Source: Gautieria morchelliformis (lineage: Eukaryota > Basidiomycota > Agaricomycetes > Gomphales > Gomphaceae). From it: a DNA stretch of 64,000 nt. The DNA is taken from NCBI GenBank assembly GCA_015179125.1, contig WHVA01000568.1:1-64000 (forward strand), given 5' to 3'. Positions 25,701 through 37,549 of the stretch are shown in pieces. The stretch's first letter is position 1. The number at the start of each line of letters is the position of its first letter. Under the pieces are notes generated by a model, which did no database searches, was not told where the DNA came from, and was given only the letters and a program-made list of their open reading frames with translations. A program made the position numbers and the translations under genes.

Positions 25701-28700
25701 CTGCAGCTGACGGCATCAGCAGGACTGCAGGATCATGCACTGTTTGTCTATCCTTTTAATACTCAAGGGGGCAAACAACTGAGGCTCTTTTCACGCGTTC
25801 TAGACACTGTGTGACCCTGATATTATACTGAAACCAGTAATACTTCACAGAACGCTTGAGTTATGGTATGTATCAATCATATATCACAAGCAGCAATCTT
25901 AATTTCCAGTGTAGTTTTCATGATCAAGGGCTATCTATACTTCACTCCCACGAAAATGCTCTTCGGCTGCACGGAGTGTTTGTATGTATGCAATGTCATG
26001 AAGGATCTGTAGATCGTTTAGACCAGATACTTCATGTTTGGACTGGTGTCCTTCTGATAGTGCGTACGTTGTGGTCTTGCATCGTGGCATACTAAGCATG
26101 GTCATTAGCTTGCAGGATGCTTTAAAGAAACATTTTTCCAGGATACATGGCAGAAAATCACCAAGGCAGCTTCTGATAGGCGATGCAATGACCTGGCGCG
26201 ATTGCTGCTAGATTCCTCTAACGCGCACTTGTCAAGGGTTGTCCGGGATCATTTAATACTCGTATCACATACACTTGATCAACCCCGTCACGCCGAGTTT
26301 CATCAAGTCGGTGCTCTAGGGAAGGCGTGGGTTAACTTGGGTTTGGCCTTGCTTGATCTCTACTTGCCCAATATTCCTTTGGATCCCATGGTGGCCGAAA
26401 ACTGCACGTTCACATTATGGAAGGACCGCGAGGCTGAGGTTTCAGCTCAAATCCAAATCCACGAGTCCGCTGAGAAACTCATTACAGGGCGTGAGCAGAA
26501 TCCTCTCGTTTGCATGTTACGGCGTCGATTGGACGAGATCCGTGCAAGGCTGGGGGCGACTGGGAACACTTTACCCTCTCGTGACATGGACGTGGGCGGC
26601 TTACATGCTCTATTTGGTGAAATTACACCATTTGTGACACAGGTCCTACACTCCAACAAGTTTAACGCTCTGATAAATGACCTCGAGAATGCACGTGATG
26701 GATCACCCTCCCGTGCGGTGACGATCCAAGCTACCATTTCCGGGTTTATGGCACGTTTGAAAAGTGCTTATGCTCACTTTTCAGACATTGTTCAGCCAAT
26801 TTTGGTGACCTTGGCAATCTTAAAGTTTGGGCTACATTTGCTCACCCATACAGCGCGAAGTAACTCGACAGATTCGCAACTCAGTGGCAAACTTCGTACA
26901 CTGGTACGATTCCCCACCATGGCTGCCATTGGAGCTATTCGGGCGGAAGTGTCTGCTTCCGCCGTTCCATCTGGACACATTTCCCTTGCCCTCGCTGCAT
27001 CTGCGTATGAAGTCTGTCTGGACAATTTTGTTCCAGATAGTTTACTTGGTTTAAATGGTGTTTACAACAAGATCGTGGAGCTTTGGCTGGCCGATCTGCA
27101 AGATGAAGAACGAGAGGCTCAAAAGTCCCAGTCATTATATCGCCATAAAGTCCAGGACGATGTCGCCTCTGATGCTGATGCTGACGAAAAGGAGTTTTCC
27201 TCAATGTTTCCCACCTACGAGGCAACCGGACTTGCAGAAAAGCAAGACATAAACTCAAACATTGAGACCCCTAGCATATCCTCCAGCGTTTCGCGTTTAT
27301 CCCGTAATGACAAGGAACGTGTTTACCGACTCCATCTTTGGATCATGGATGTTGGTCATACCGGAAGACCTTTACAGAGTCTTGATGATGAATATCACGA
27401 ACTGCGAACGACATCCATACAGGGCAAGCTAGCCTCCCATATCGCTGAGCTCCCGCAAAGCCTGGATTTGGAAAGCTTGCCATACCAAGTCCTTCATATA
27501 TCCAAGGGGATGGCACAGTTGAATGGGGACAATCTCACGCAGAAACCGAGCTACAGTTTTTACCATGATTCCAATGTTCCCGAGGTCAAGAAGGCTTTAT
27601 CAGTCGTCCGATCTATACAACAGCGACTGTTGCACTTGATCAAGGAATGGCCAGATCAGATGGTTTTACATCACCTCCTGTCAAGATGTGATGCACTCAT
27701 CCAACTCAATATCCGGAGCCCAATCGCGAAGGTATTGTCTGCACTGGAGCAGCTGCTTCTCCAGACTGAAGATTGGGAGATATACTCCAACCGAGAGAAC
27801 ACGCTCAAGCCTCAGCAGGCTGCATTAAGCGAGCTTATTGTTCACTGGAGGCGTCTTGAGCTCTCGTGCTGGTCGCATCTTCTCGAATCACAATATTCGT
27901 TGTTCTGGGCCGGAACGGCAGATTGGTGGTTTCGGTTATACGAGCTCACGATCCGTGGAACACTGGCAGCTGCTGCCCTCAGATCATCGCTAGACGCATA
28001 TTTTGCGGAAATGATTCCCTTGGTGGAACAGTTCGTCAGTGCTAGCCCCCTCGGCCAGTTTGTACCACGACTGGAACTTCTGAAATCGTTCGGAATGTAC
28101 ACCAAAATGCTTTCTGCCGTTAAATGTGGGTACGAGTCTGATGCGTTGGCTCGTGCAAGTCGGATAGTGAACAGTCTCCACGGCTTTTACAACCAGTTCC
28201 GTCATTCGGTGTCTGGATATTTTTCTGAAAACCGAGCGGCTTTGGAGAAGGAACTCTCGGACTATATCAAACTGGCCAGCTGGAGAGACATCAACGTACA
28301 TGCTCTGAAGCAGAGTGCCCAGCGCACGCATCGTCAACTTTTCAAGTGCGTGCGGAAATTTCGAGATCTCCTGCGGGAGCCGGTTACACCAACTTTTCTG
28401 TACAAGAACTTTGATCCTACTGTCGAAGGAGCTCTCTTATCCCGTTCGTCCCAGCTGGTCTCTGTTTCGTTGGATACCACATCGGCTGCTATTTTCCCCC
28501 GTCTTTTAACTGTCGGTGTCATGCCACGCTATATGCTAGAGTTGTCAGGGACTCTCTCGAGGTTTGAGCATCTGTTGAACTCTCAAGGGGCATCCCTGCT
28601 GATCTCGATCAATTTTCAATCCACGGCTGACTTGGCGAATCAGATCTCCGAGACGGTAGCTGTTTTGTCGTCCGAAACTGACGCCGCAGGTCGAAACATG

Positions 28701-31700
28701 CAGCTGCATAAGACCCTGATGATGCGGAAACGGAAGGCATGGATTGATCTTCTTCAGGAATTGAAACGCGCCGGGCTGCCTTCCAAGTTGAAGCCGGAGG
28801 TTCTTGACCGCCAGCAAAATAAGGTCTGGCTTCTAGATCGACTCTCCACAGATGGCACGCAGCTTGACCCACTTCATGGCATTATTCTAAAAACTGAAAC
28901 ATATTTCAATCGTATATTACACTCTATCCCCGAGCTCCGCCACTCACTTTCCTCACATCATGGCGACCTCACCACCCGTGATCTTCAACGTGCAGTTACC
29001 TTCGTGGAGTCCAGCTTTGCACTGGCACTGGGTGCTAGAGATAGGTTATTAATTTTATATGCATAGTTGTTGCATATGTACTTACGCCGTGGGCAGGTTT
29101 GTCCGAGACTATCTGCACTATGAGGGACTAGATCGGACGGTGCAACGATTGAGGTCGTTAGCGACCACCCAGGGGTCCATTGTTCATGCTTACAACGCGT
29201 CGCCATGGTTGGGGCTCTGCCGCCGGATTGAACATATATTGCAAGAAATACTCGACGGCTGTCGGTCATATGACAAGTTGGCCGATACACCCGTCTCGCC
29301 TCAGGTACACGAGGCGGTTACAACGCATTTAGACTATATAAACCAATCACGCCAATCTCTGACCACCTTATGCGACAAGTTCCATTCCACTCATGTATGG
29401 CTCATGGTGCCAGGTCAGTCTAACCTTCCAGCAGCGGAATGTCACACATGATGGTTGACCATGACTAACCACAGAGGAACGTGATGAATTCCTTGCTGCC
29501 CGCACCTGTATCATGACCACTTCAACTGTTTTGAAAAGTTGGATGGACGATGAGCCTCGAATTCGTCATCTATGCTCTCCTGCCCTTGTCTGGCTCTTGG
29601 ATGCTACTCCGGGTCTGGAACAATGCCCTGTTTCAGAACTGCAGAGTGAGAAACTGCCGCAAAAAGGTGTAATCGACAAGCTCCTCCTCGTTGCGCAGGG
29701 CGTTCGCTCTTTTTCTCTGCCATCTCAAGACCTCGATCAACCGCCTGATAATTATATCGCAGAATGCGAGATGCTAAGTGGCAATCTGTCGCAGGTGTTT
29801 GCCATTGAATCCGCAGCCAAGGCAGTGAACTCATTTATTGACGAGTTGACGGTATCCCCGCCCGCCGGCTGGCTTGCCCTAATACAGACCATAATACCAT
29901 TCACCGATGCTTATCTTCGTCTGGTCCAGAACTACCTCTTGGGCCAGGCCCAGCTAGCAAGAGCTTCTTTCAAGCTCTCGCACACTTTATGCCGCGTGGT
30001 GTTATCGCTGGCCCAGAAAGGTTTCTGTAAACCTGCCGAGATGGAGGAGGAATCCACTGGTGCTGCAGGACAAGGCGATGAGGTTTTGGACGGTACAGGG
30101 CTGGGTCACGGGACTGGAGGGAAGAATGTTAGCGACCAGATCCAGGATGAAAGTCAGGTGGAAGGCCTTCGCGACGAGCAGACCAACGAAAATGAACCAG
30201 CCGGCACCACTGATAATGATGCGATAGAGATGGGTGAACTCGGAGGAGGAGACGTACAGGACGTCGACCGCGATGATGACGATACTGGCACTGATGCTGG
30301 AAGCCATACGGACGTTGACGAGGAGGTGGGGAAAAATGATCCATTGAACCCAGATACAGTTGACGAGAAACTTTGGGGGGATGAGAAGATACCTGGAGAA
30401 AATGCTGAAGGCCAATCATCGAAGGAAGCGTCCGGCGAACACAATGATACAGCTGAGGTCATGGCCAAGGAGGACCAGGACAAACACACTTCGAAGCAGG
30501 GTGATGGCGTGGAGCCCCCACCCAACCAGGATGTTGACGAGTCGGCCGACATGAATGACGAAGAAATGCCTGACGAACACCCCATCGATACCGGCAAGCA
30601 AATGGACAACTTTGTTCCCGAAGCAAACACACTCGACCTTCCCGACGACCTAGACATTAGCCCAGGAGACGACGGGCAAGATGATAATCAAGATATTCAA
30701 GAGGATGCCATGGACGAGGGAGAAGACGAACCTGAACAGGGTATGCCACCCCTGACAGACCCGGAACCAGTACCTGATGAGGTCCTCGAAACAACGCAAG
30801 AGGAGCACTTCCCTGCCCAATCTGAAGACAACCTAGAAGGCGATTCGCGTGAGAGCCACACGCCAGATGCGGAGGACGATCAGCTCCAGCCGAATTCGGT
30901 GGCTCAGCCAGACTTTTCAGAAGGAGGCGATCAGGCGAATGAACCTAAATCACAGACTGCACAGGATCCACCCTCCAGTGACAAGTCGCAAGACGCCAAA
31001 GCTGGGGCTCAAACGGCCGTAGATGCGACGGGTGGTAACGAAGCCGCAGAAGGCAATGAAGTCACCGAAGGTCGTGTTCAAGATGATCTGTCAGTGTTAC
31101 ACGTTTTCTGTTCTAACAGGCTCTTTCTTACAATCGGTTTTCCAGCCCATCATTGCAGGCCGCCGAGGCGGAGGAGAGCACTAATAAGCCGGACATCACA
31201 CAGTCTATGGCACCCCTGGGAGCCTCCTCCGGCCCGCCTCCACTACCTAATCCATTGCGTAGCTTAGGCGACACGCTCAAAGAGATTCGCAGACGCTGGG
31301 AGCAGATTGCGGATGCATCAGGACTCGACCCATCGCCTTTGCCCAAGTTCGACGAGTCTGCACTACCTCATGAAGTGGAGCATACGCATGACGGCATGAA
31401 TGAGGAGCAGAGCTTGCAAGCGCTTGGGCCAGCGAACGAAAGCCAAGTCGCGAAGCTCAGTGATCTCCGTATCAACGACGACGAGCCGCCTTTGGATTCT
31501 GTCAACCCTCCAGACGACCTTGATCAAAGCATGGAGACGCCGAAAGTCCAGGACATCGAAAACATACCGCCTGTGACGCATATGGATGGCATCGACAAGT
31601 TGACTACCCGAGACACCGTCGTCGAAGGCGCTCTGACGCATGAGCAGATCAAAACGGACTCTCCGGACCATTCACGCCCTAATGTCCCAGCTAATGTGGG

Positions 31701-32718
31701 CGCGGTTCCTGCGACGGACGACAATCAGGCACCTCCCGTCCCTGACGAGAAATTCGTCGAGCTTGTTGTCAAGAAGTGGCAGGAGTCTGGACACTCGGAC
31801 GCCGGTGCCGGGGAGATATGGCGCCTGTACGACTCGCTGACGCACACCCTGTCCTTTACGCTCTGTGAACAGCTCCGACTGATCCTCGAGCCGACGCTCG
31901 CGACGCGCCTCCGGGGCGATTACCGCACGGGGAAGCGGCTGAACATGAAGAAGATCATCCCGTACATTGCGTCCGAGTACACCAAGGACAAAATCTGGCT
32001 GCGGCGCACGCGCCCGAGCCAGCGGGAGTACCAGATCCTGCTCGCGCTCGACGACTCGCGGAGCATGGCCGAGAGCCGGTCTGTGCACCTCGCGTACGAG
32101 ACGCTCGCGCTGGTGAGCAAGGCGCTGAGCCGGCTTGAGAGCGGCGAGGTGGCGGTTGCGCGGTTCGGGGAGGACGTGGAGGTTGTGCATGCGTTCGAGG
32201 ACGGGATGGTAGGCGACCGGGAGGGCGAGAAGATGATGCGGCGGTTCCGGTTTGAGCAGCGCAGGACGGACGTGCTGCAGCTCGTGCAGGCCAGTCTCCA
32301 GATCCTTACGCAGGCGCGGGAGCGGAAGGCGATGGGCCGCGCGAGTCGGGAGGCGGCGGATCTGTGGCAGTTGGAGATCATCATTTCGGACGGGGTGTGC
32401 CAGGACCACGACCAGCTGCGGACGGTGTTGCGGAGGGCGGAAGAGCAGCGTGTTATGATTGTCTTCGTGATCATCGACTCGTTGCATGCGCACCATGATG
32501 CGTCAGCGGAGACTGCTGGTGTCGCCCAAAATTCCATCTTGTCAATGAACCAGGTTTCTTACAAGCACGTTGGTGGAGGACAGATGGAGCTGCAGCTGGA
32601 CCGATACTTGGATTCTTTCCCGTTCCAGTACTACGTCGTTTTGCGCAGCGTAGAGGCCTTGCCCGATGTCTTGTCGGGCACGCTGAGGCAGTTTTTCGAG
32701 CGGATCTCGGAGGAGTAG
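16747..32718 (+). CDS. MDN1: Midasin, giant AAA+ ATPase of 60S ribosome maturation
   Basis: Midasin (yeast Rea1) is a dynein-like ATPase that pulls assembly factors (Ytm1, Rsa4) off pre-60S particles. Six P-loops appear in order: PSAGKS (about 17,800), GETGTGKTT (18,865), GPTSSGKTS (20,310), GDTGSGKTT (21,200), GSPGVGKTS (22,470) and GNNGVGKTQ (23,410). Walker B motifs are LLDEINLA, VLDELNLA, LLDEISLA and LLDEMNLA for modules 2-5; module 1 (LEDIDRA) and module 6 (LDNANLC) are degenerate. A helical linker (24.4-29.4 kb) leads into an Asp/Glu-rich tail (30.0-31.1 kb) and a C-terminal MIDAS domain with LALDDSRSMAES (DxSxS, about 32,050). Boundaries placed include 17037-17093, 17574-17638, 19229-19282, 19484-19536, 21977-22029, 22096-22143 and 24343-24414 as introns; those at 25.1-26.2, 29.05, 29.4 and 31.1 kb are approximate. 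Total length is about 4,900 residues, as in yeast. Confidence 0.95.
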
Positions 32719-32787
32719 CCTCAGGCTCAGAATGGAGGGACGCGATTATTATTATCATAGACGTTCATGTTTTTTTAAGTGCTTTTA

Positions 32788-34178
32788 TTATTCATCTTCA
32801 TACATGCTTTTCTGCAACTCCTCTTGCCACATGGCAGAAAAAGTCCCAATATCATTCCCCGCGCTCATCTGCAAGGCCTCGAATGGGACGGCGTTGTGCT
32901 GATTTGACGGTGCGTTGCGCGCGGCGGCGGGATGAGAGGCCGAGGTGATAGTGCGCAGGACTGGCGTGAAAGACGGCTCGTCGGGTGTGGAAGCGGCGGC
33001 GGAGGTGGAGGCAGACATCAACAGCTGAAGCAGCTCGTCATATGTGAACAGCAGCGCGTCCGTCTTCGGATGGTACGGGTTGAAATCGAGGATATGGGCG
33101 GACGAGAGGTCACGCGTCATATGTATGTCAAACACGTCTATCGGCCGATGCGCAGATTCAGATAGGCTAGCCGTGAGGAAGAGACAGACATGCTTACAGT
33201 CGCCTCCACCCACAAACTTGAGCCTTACATGCCGCACCCAGAAATAGACAATGGAGCGCAGGATCTTGTCCCTCGTGTCCTGCTCGTTGAGGTGAGGGTA
33301 GTAGTTGACGTCTCGCTGTGATATGCCTGCGCAGATAAAAGTGATAATGGATGATATATACGCCATAAACGGTGGGGCGCTGCTCACCAATGAGAATCTC
33401 ATCCCGCACGAAACAGCGGAACTCGCGGCCGCGGTCCATGGGGTGCCATTTCTTGAGTACGAGCTCGAGGTCGTGGGGGTGCTCGGGACGGTCGCTCGCT
33501 GTGGACGGCCCGGGACCCGGGGCACAGCCCGCGAACGCCAGCTGCGGGTCCACATCGTGCGAGACGAAGTCGGAGGACTTGAGGAGGAGGTAGACGTCTG
33601 CGGGGGAGGTGCAGCGGAGGGTGGGCAGGATCCAGGATGCGTCCTGGGCGCAGGCGAGGTGAGCGGAGAGACGCGGCGCGCGGACGCGACAGCCAACGCA
33701 CCTGCGGTGCCGTCCAGTTCAGCTTCGGGAAGACGGCGTCGTACTCGCGGACCGCGGCGCGGATCTGGGCGTCGAGGTGCGGGAAGGCGGGGCGGGGTCG
33801 GGCCGGGGCGTCTGGCTCGGTTGCGTCGTCCTCGTCGGACGACGGATCCGATACACTGCAAAGGCCGAATCAGCACGCTCGTCCCCACACGCGCAAAGCC
33901 TGTCAGCACGCCCGTCGCCACACCGCCCATCACGCAAAGGCCGGTGCCCACCGCATCCACCGACGACGAGGACGACCCACGCACCCATCATCAGCGCCCT
34001 CCGGCACCACGACTCCGTCCGCCTCCAGATACGCGCGGAAGGCGCCGTCGAGGGGGTGTGTGACGACGGCGCGGGGGGACACGCGCGCGAAGGCGGCGTG
34101 CCAGGCAGAGAACTGGAAGGCTGCGATATAGCGCCGCGAGTGCGCCGGGAAGAGCGGCGGCGGCGGTGACGGGGACAT
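32788..34178 (-). CDS. CDC123: CDC123, eIF2 assembly chaperone
   Basis: CDC123 (D123 family, ATP-grasp fold) binds eIF2-gamma and promotes assembly of the eIF2 heterotrimer. The N-terminus has FQFSAWHAAF and YLEADGVVVPEG, then an acidic SSDEDDA stretch. Further blocks follow: AVFPKLNWTAPQ, DASWILPTLRCTSPADVYLL, KSSDFVSHD, LVLKKWHPMDRGREFRCFVR, LIGISQRDVNYYPHL and LDFNPYHPKTDALLFTYDEL, the last holding the conserved DFNP metal/ATP site. Exons include 34178-33985, 33855-33702 and 33643-33388, with at least three more ending at 32788. It converges on Midasin with 69 bp between the stop codons. The DNA is very GC-rich. Confidence 0.93.
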
Positions 34179-34746
34179 CGTTAGGCGTGACCGTGACCCG
34201 ACGCGTGATGCGAGGCTGAGTAATGTCTAGATAGACTACGACTCGATTACAGTTACGCAAAGTCTTAAGTGGATGCAATAATAATCATGGAGCGTGCGGT
34301 CTGCGTGTGGTTTTGTGATTTTTTCGAGTGTTTTCGGGTGTCGTCCGCGCCTCCTGTGACCAGTCCTCTTTTCCCTTCCCTCCCGTCCCTTCTCTCCCCC
34401 CCTTCGCCCTCATCCTTAATTCTCCTACCCCACCTCCCCTTCTCAAACCGGGAGCGCCATCGCCGTCACCAGGGACTCGGGCTCGGACGCGGACATCGTG
34501 CATAACAGCACGTGTCTCGCGCGCACAGTGCCGCCGCCGACGTGACAGCTACCGCGACGCCCGCGAGAGATCGCTGCGGCCCCGTCGTCAGCACGTACAT
34601 CGGAGGACGAGGACGCGAAACTAGGGACACACGACATCCATCGCGAAGACAAACACCAAAGAATAGAGAATAGAAAATAGAAATAGGACAGAGGAAAAAA
34701 GGGTGCAGGACGCCGAACCAGCGAACGCGACCTCGTCACGCGCCAC
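34179..34746. other. Intergenic between CDC123 and PAN3
   Basis: A 568-base gap between two minus-strand genes, containing the PAN3 3' region and presumably the CDC123 promoter. It has a CT-rich tract (about 34360-34440). No coding pattern was recognised. Confidence 0.45.
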
Positions 34747-37241
34747 TCACCCAAATGCGCCCTCCACACACGTCTTGAGCTCCTTATAGCTCACGACAAG
34801 ACAGCTCTGCTCGTCCCGCGATATGAGCATGATGCGTTCGTCCGTGCCGGCGTCGAGCTGCAGGTGCATTTCGGTGCCGTTGAGGATGGATGTACGGTTG
34901 CATCAGCGAACTGTGACCCCCTCACGCCGCGCCGACACGCACCTTGTTCAGACACGTCAGCACGTGGGCCATGTTCACGACGGGCGCGCCCTGCTCGTCG
35001 ACCTGGTGGAACACGTAGTCGCGGAAGAGCTTGATGATGTAGCGGTCGCCGGTCTCGGACCAGCGCGGGTCGCGGTCGAATCTGCGGGGCGGGGCGTGAG
35101 CGTGAGCGTGTGAGAACTACATATGAAGTATAAAATGAAATATGATGCAAAGTAGAAGTCGAACCCAAGCGCGGAGAGCGGGAGAAGCACGCACTCGGGG
35201 CGCTCGTTGATGAAGCCAAACTTGCACAGCAGGCGCACCAGCCGGCCGTTCTCGAGCTCGGTGAGGAGGTCGCCTTCGAGCTGGTCAGCATGCCTGGGTG
35301 AGTGGACATGAGCGGTGCAAGTCGAGGCGGGCAGAAGCATCGCGCAATCAGCTCGACGACCAGCCAACAAAGAAAACACGCACTGCTGCAGCCCCTCCAT
35401 CTCCGTCACGAGCCGCGGGCCGATCATCTCGAATAGCGTGGTGATAGCCTGCCACACGCCACCAATCAGAGTGCATACGCGCCTAACGCGGCATCACGTA
35501 CCTTGCCACCGGGGAGCGTGCCCGGGCCCGCGCTGCTCACGAGCCACGCCATGACACCGACGAACTCCTGGCTGTAGTGGCGGCCGGCGGCCTCGAGGGC
35601 ATTCGCTGCCGCGCGTGCGTTGGCGTGGGCGGGGGACGGCGCGGCGAGGGCAGGGGTGGCGGTGCTAAGGGCGAGGAGGAGGCGGCCGAGGTGGTGGAGG
35701 TCTTCTTGCTGCGGGGGCGTGAGATGGGGAGGCCATCCTGGGCGGAGGGCTCACCTGGAGATAATGAACATCCTGCCTCGCATCGTACGCCACGACGTCG
35801 GCGATACCGCAGGAGCCGATGCGGACCCTGGTGGCACGGAGTGGGTGAGCAAATGACAAGTACGGGACATGCCGCGCACCTATTAGCGCTCGTGAGCAGG
35901 ACCTTGGTGGCGTCGATCATGCGGACGGCGAGGCCGTGGGCGTGAACGGCGCGGATCGCGCTGGCGAGCTGGATCGTGTAGGACCAAAGGGTGGATTCGG
36001 GGATGGGTGGCCCAGGGGTTGCAGGTGTGGGGTGGGATGTCGCGGTCGGGGGCGGGGTGCGGCCGGAGAGTGAGACGTGGGGGCGTCGGGAGTGCGCCTG
36101 TGATTGGACCTGCTGCTGCGGCAGCCTCAGATAGGCATCAAAGAGAGTGACCGCATTGGGGTGGTAGTCGTACGCTACTATGAGGGCTGTGGAAGATGAG
36201 TTCGGGGGAGAATGACAGAGAAAAGAGACTAACAGCCATCGGCAAAGGCGGCGGTGGTGAAGGCCTCGCGGACGGCGACGATGGCGGGGTGGGGGATGCG
36301 GGCCCAGGCCTCGATGGCGGCAAAGGCGGATTCGTGGGGGAGGCGGAAGTCTGTGTGAGAGTGAGAAGGGAAGGAGGGAATAAGGAGAGGGCTGACTTTC
36401 CACCCTGCGGAGGACATAGGGACGACCGTCTGTGGAAGAGGTGGCCTTGTAGACGGTGGAATACCAGGCGGCAAAGGTGGGGCGGCGGGGCGTGGGGTGT
36501 GGGTCGCGGTCGCGGTGTGGATGTGTGCGGGAGTGGGGGGACGGGATGTGGGGGAACTCGAGGGGGACGAGGGAGTGGTAGCCTTGGAGCTCGTCGGGGA
36601 GTGGGGCAGGTGAGGCCTTAGGGGAAGCGAAAGGGGCGGGGGCTGATGGGGGCGTGAATGGGGCGGTCGGGCGCGGGGGATCCGAGCGGGGAGAAAAGAA
36701 GGAGGGGGTGGGGTCTGGTGAGGGCGTGTAGGGGGCGAGTCGAAAGGGGGCGCCCTGGGGGAAGAACTCGGGGGGACGGTGGGAGTCGTACGGGTCGTAC
36801 GGGTCGTGCTCGTCGGGGTCGGGCGCGGGTGCGGGTGCGGGTGTCGGAACGGGTGCAGACGGCGGGGGGGAGGGGGGTCTGCGGGGCGTGAGTGGGGGCG
36901 GCGGGACGGGTTCGGGGACTGACATGTAGGATCTGATCCAGTCAGTCCCCGGGACAAAGGCGGGCGCGGCTGCGTTGACCGCGGTGCGGGATCTGGGGAG
37001 GGTCAGCGGGGCCGTGGAGGACAGCGGGGGGACGCACGGCTCGCGGGCAGGATGGTCGAACTTGCATCCAATGCCTTCAAACTGGCAGACCCTGCGCCAG
37101 TCAGCGAGCTGCAGAGCGGCGGCGGGGCACTCACCCGTATTTCGCGACATTCGCGCAGAGCTTCGGTGTCTCCTGCCCACTCCCGCCCGGCGCAACGATC
37201 CTCACAGCTCCGGACGTCGCCCGCGAGAAGAACGCTGCCAT
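34747..37241 (-). CDS. PAN3: PAN3, regulatory subunit of the PAN2-PAN3 deadenylase
   Basis: Pan3 is a pseudokinase that dimerises, binds poly(A) and Pab1, and recruits the Pan2 exonuclease to trim mRNA tails in the cytoplasm. The start is ATG 37241. A CCCH zinc finger spans the first intron ([10 protein letters not shown] then [13 protein letters not shown]). A long Pro-rich linker follows. Next comes the family block [14 protein letters not shown] and the pseudokinase beginning [21 protein letters not shown], with [16 protein letters not shown] and [21 protein letters not shown] (catalytic-loop region without HRD). The C-terminal knob ends [58 protein letters not shown] and [11 protein letters not shown] with TGA at 34747. 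Several short introns are present. Length and domain order are normal. Confidence 0.93.
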
Positions 37242-37549
37242 GGAGAGATACCACACACAGGCGCCCACACCACAGGGGATACTAGGCGCGGGTCGCCCCA
37301 AAAGGAAATGTTTGCCTATGGATAGGACTCATGTATTTTATGCAGAGCTAACATAAGAGAGAAATCTAGTGCATACTGTGCAGCCGTCGTGCGCTCAACG
37401 CCCGTGCCGACCTGTCCCACCCGCCGACCCACGAAGCCATTAAAACCCCCGCGAAACAAGCTCACAAGAACACCCCCCGGTGCTGATGCGGAGCGTGAAG
37501 ACGATGCACAAAGATGATCCAAGATCCATGCAACGTCTGACGTCCGACT
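37242..37549. other. Intergenic between PAN3 and PCT1
   Basis: A 308-base spacer that should carry the PAN3 promoter and the PCT1 3' end. No coding signal or repeat was recognised. Confidence 0.45.

Noticed and set aside
30030..31080. Independent acidic-protein gene
   Set aside because: The Asp/Glu-rich stretch is the known low-complexity tail between linker and MIDAS domain of Midasin and is in frame with it.
31672..32496. 274-codon open frame on the minus strand under the MIDAS exon
   Set aside because: It mirrors the high-GC third positions of MDN1; the plus frame contains the MIDAS motif and the family C-terminus.
36138..36957. Long Pro/Ser/His-rich open frames overlapping PAN3
   Set aside because: They are alternative-frame translations of GC-rich, Pro-codon-rich PAN3 DNA; the PAN3 frame has the conserved motifs.
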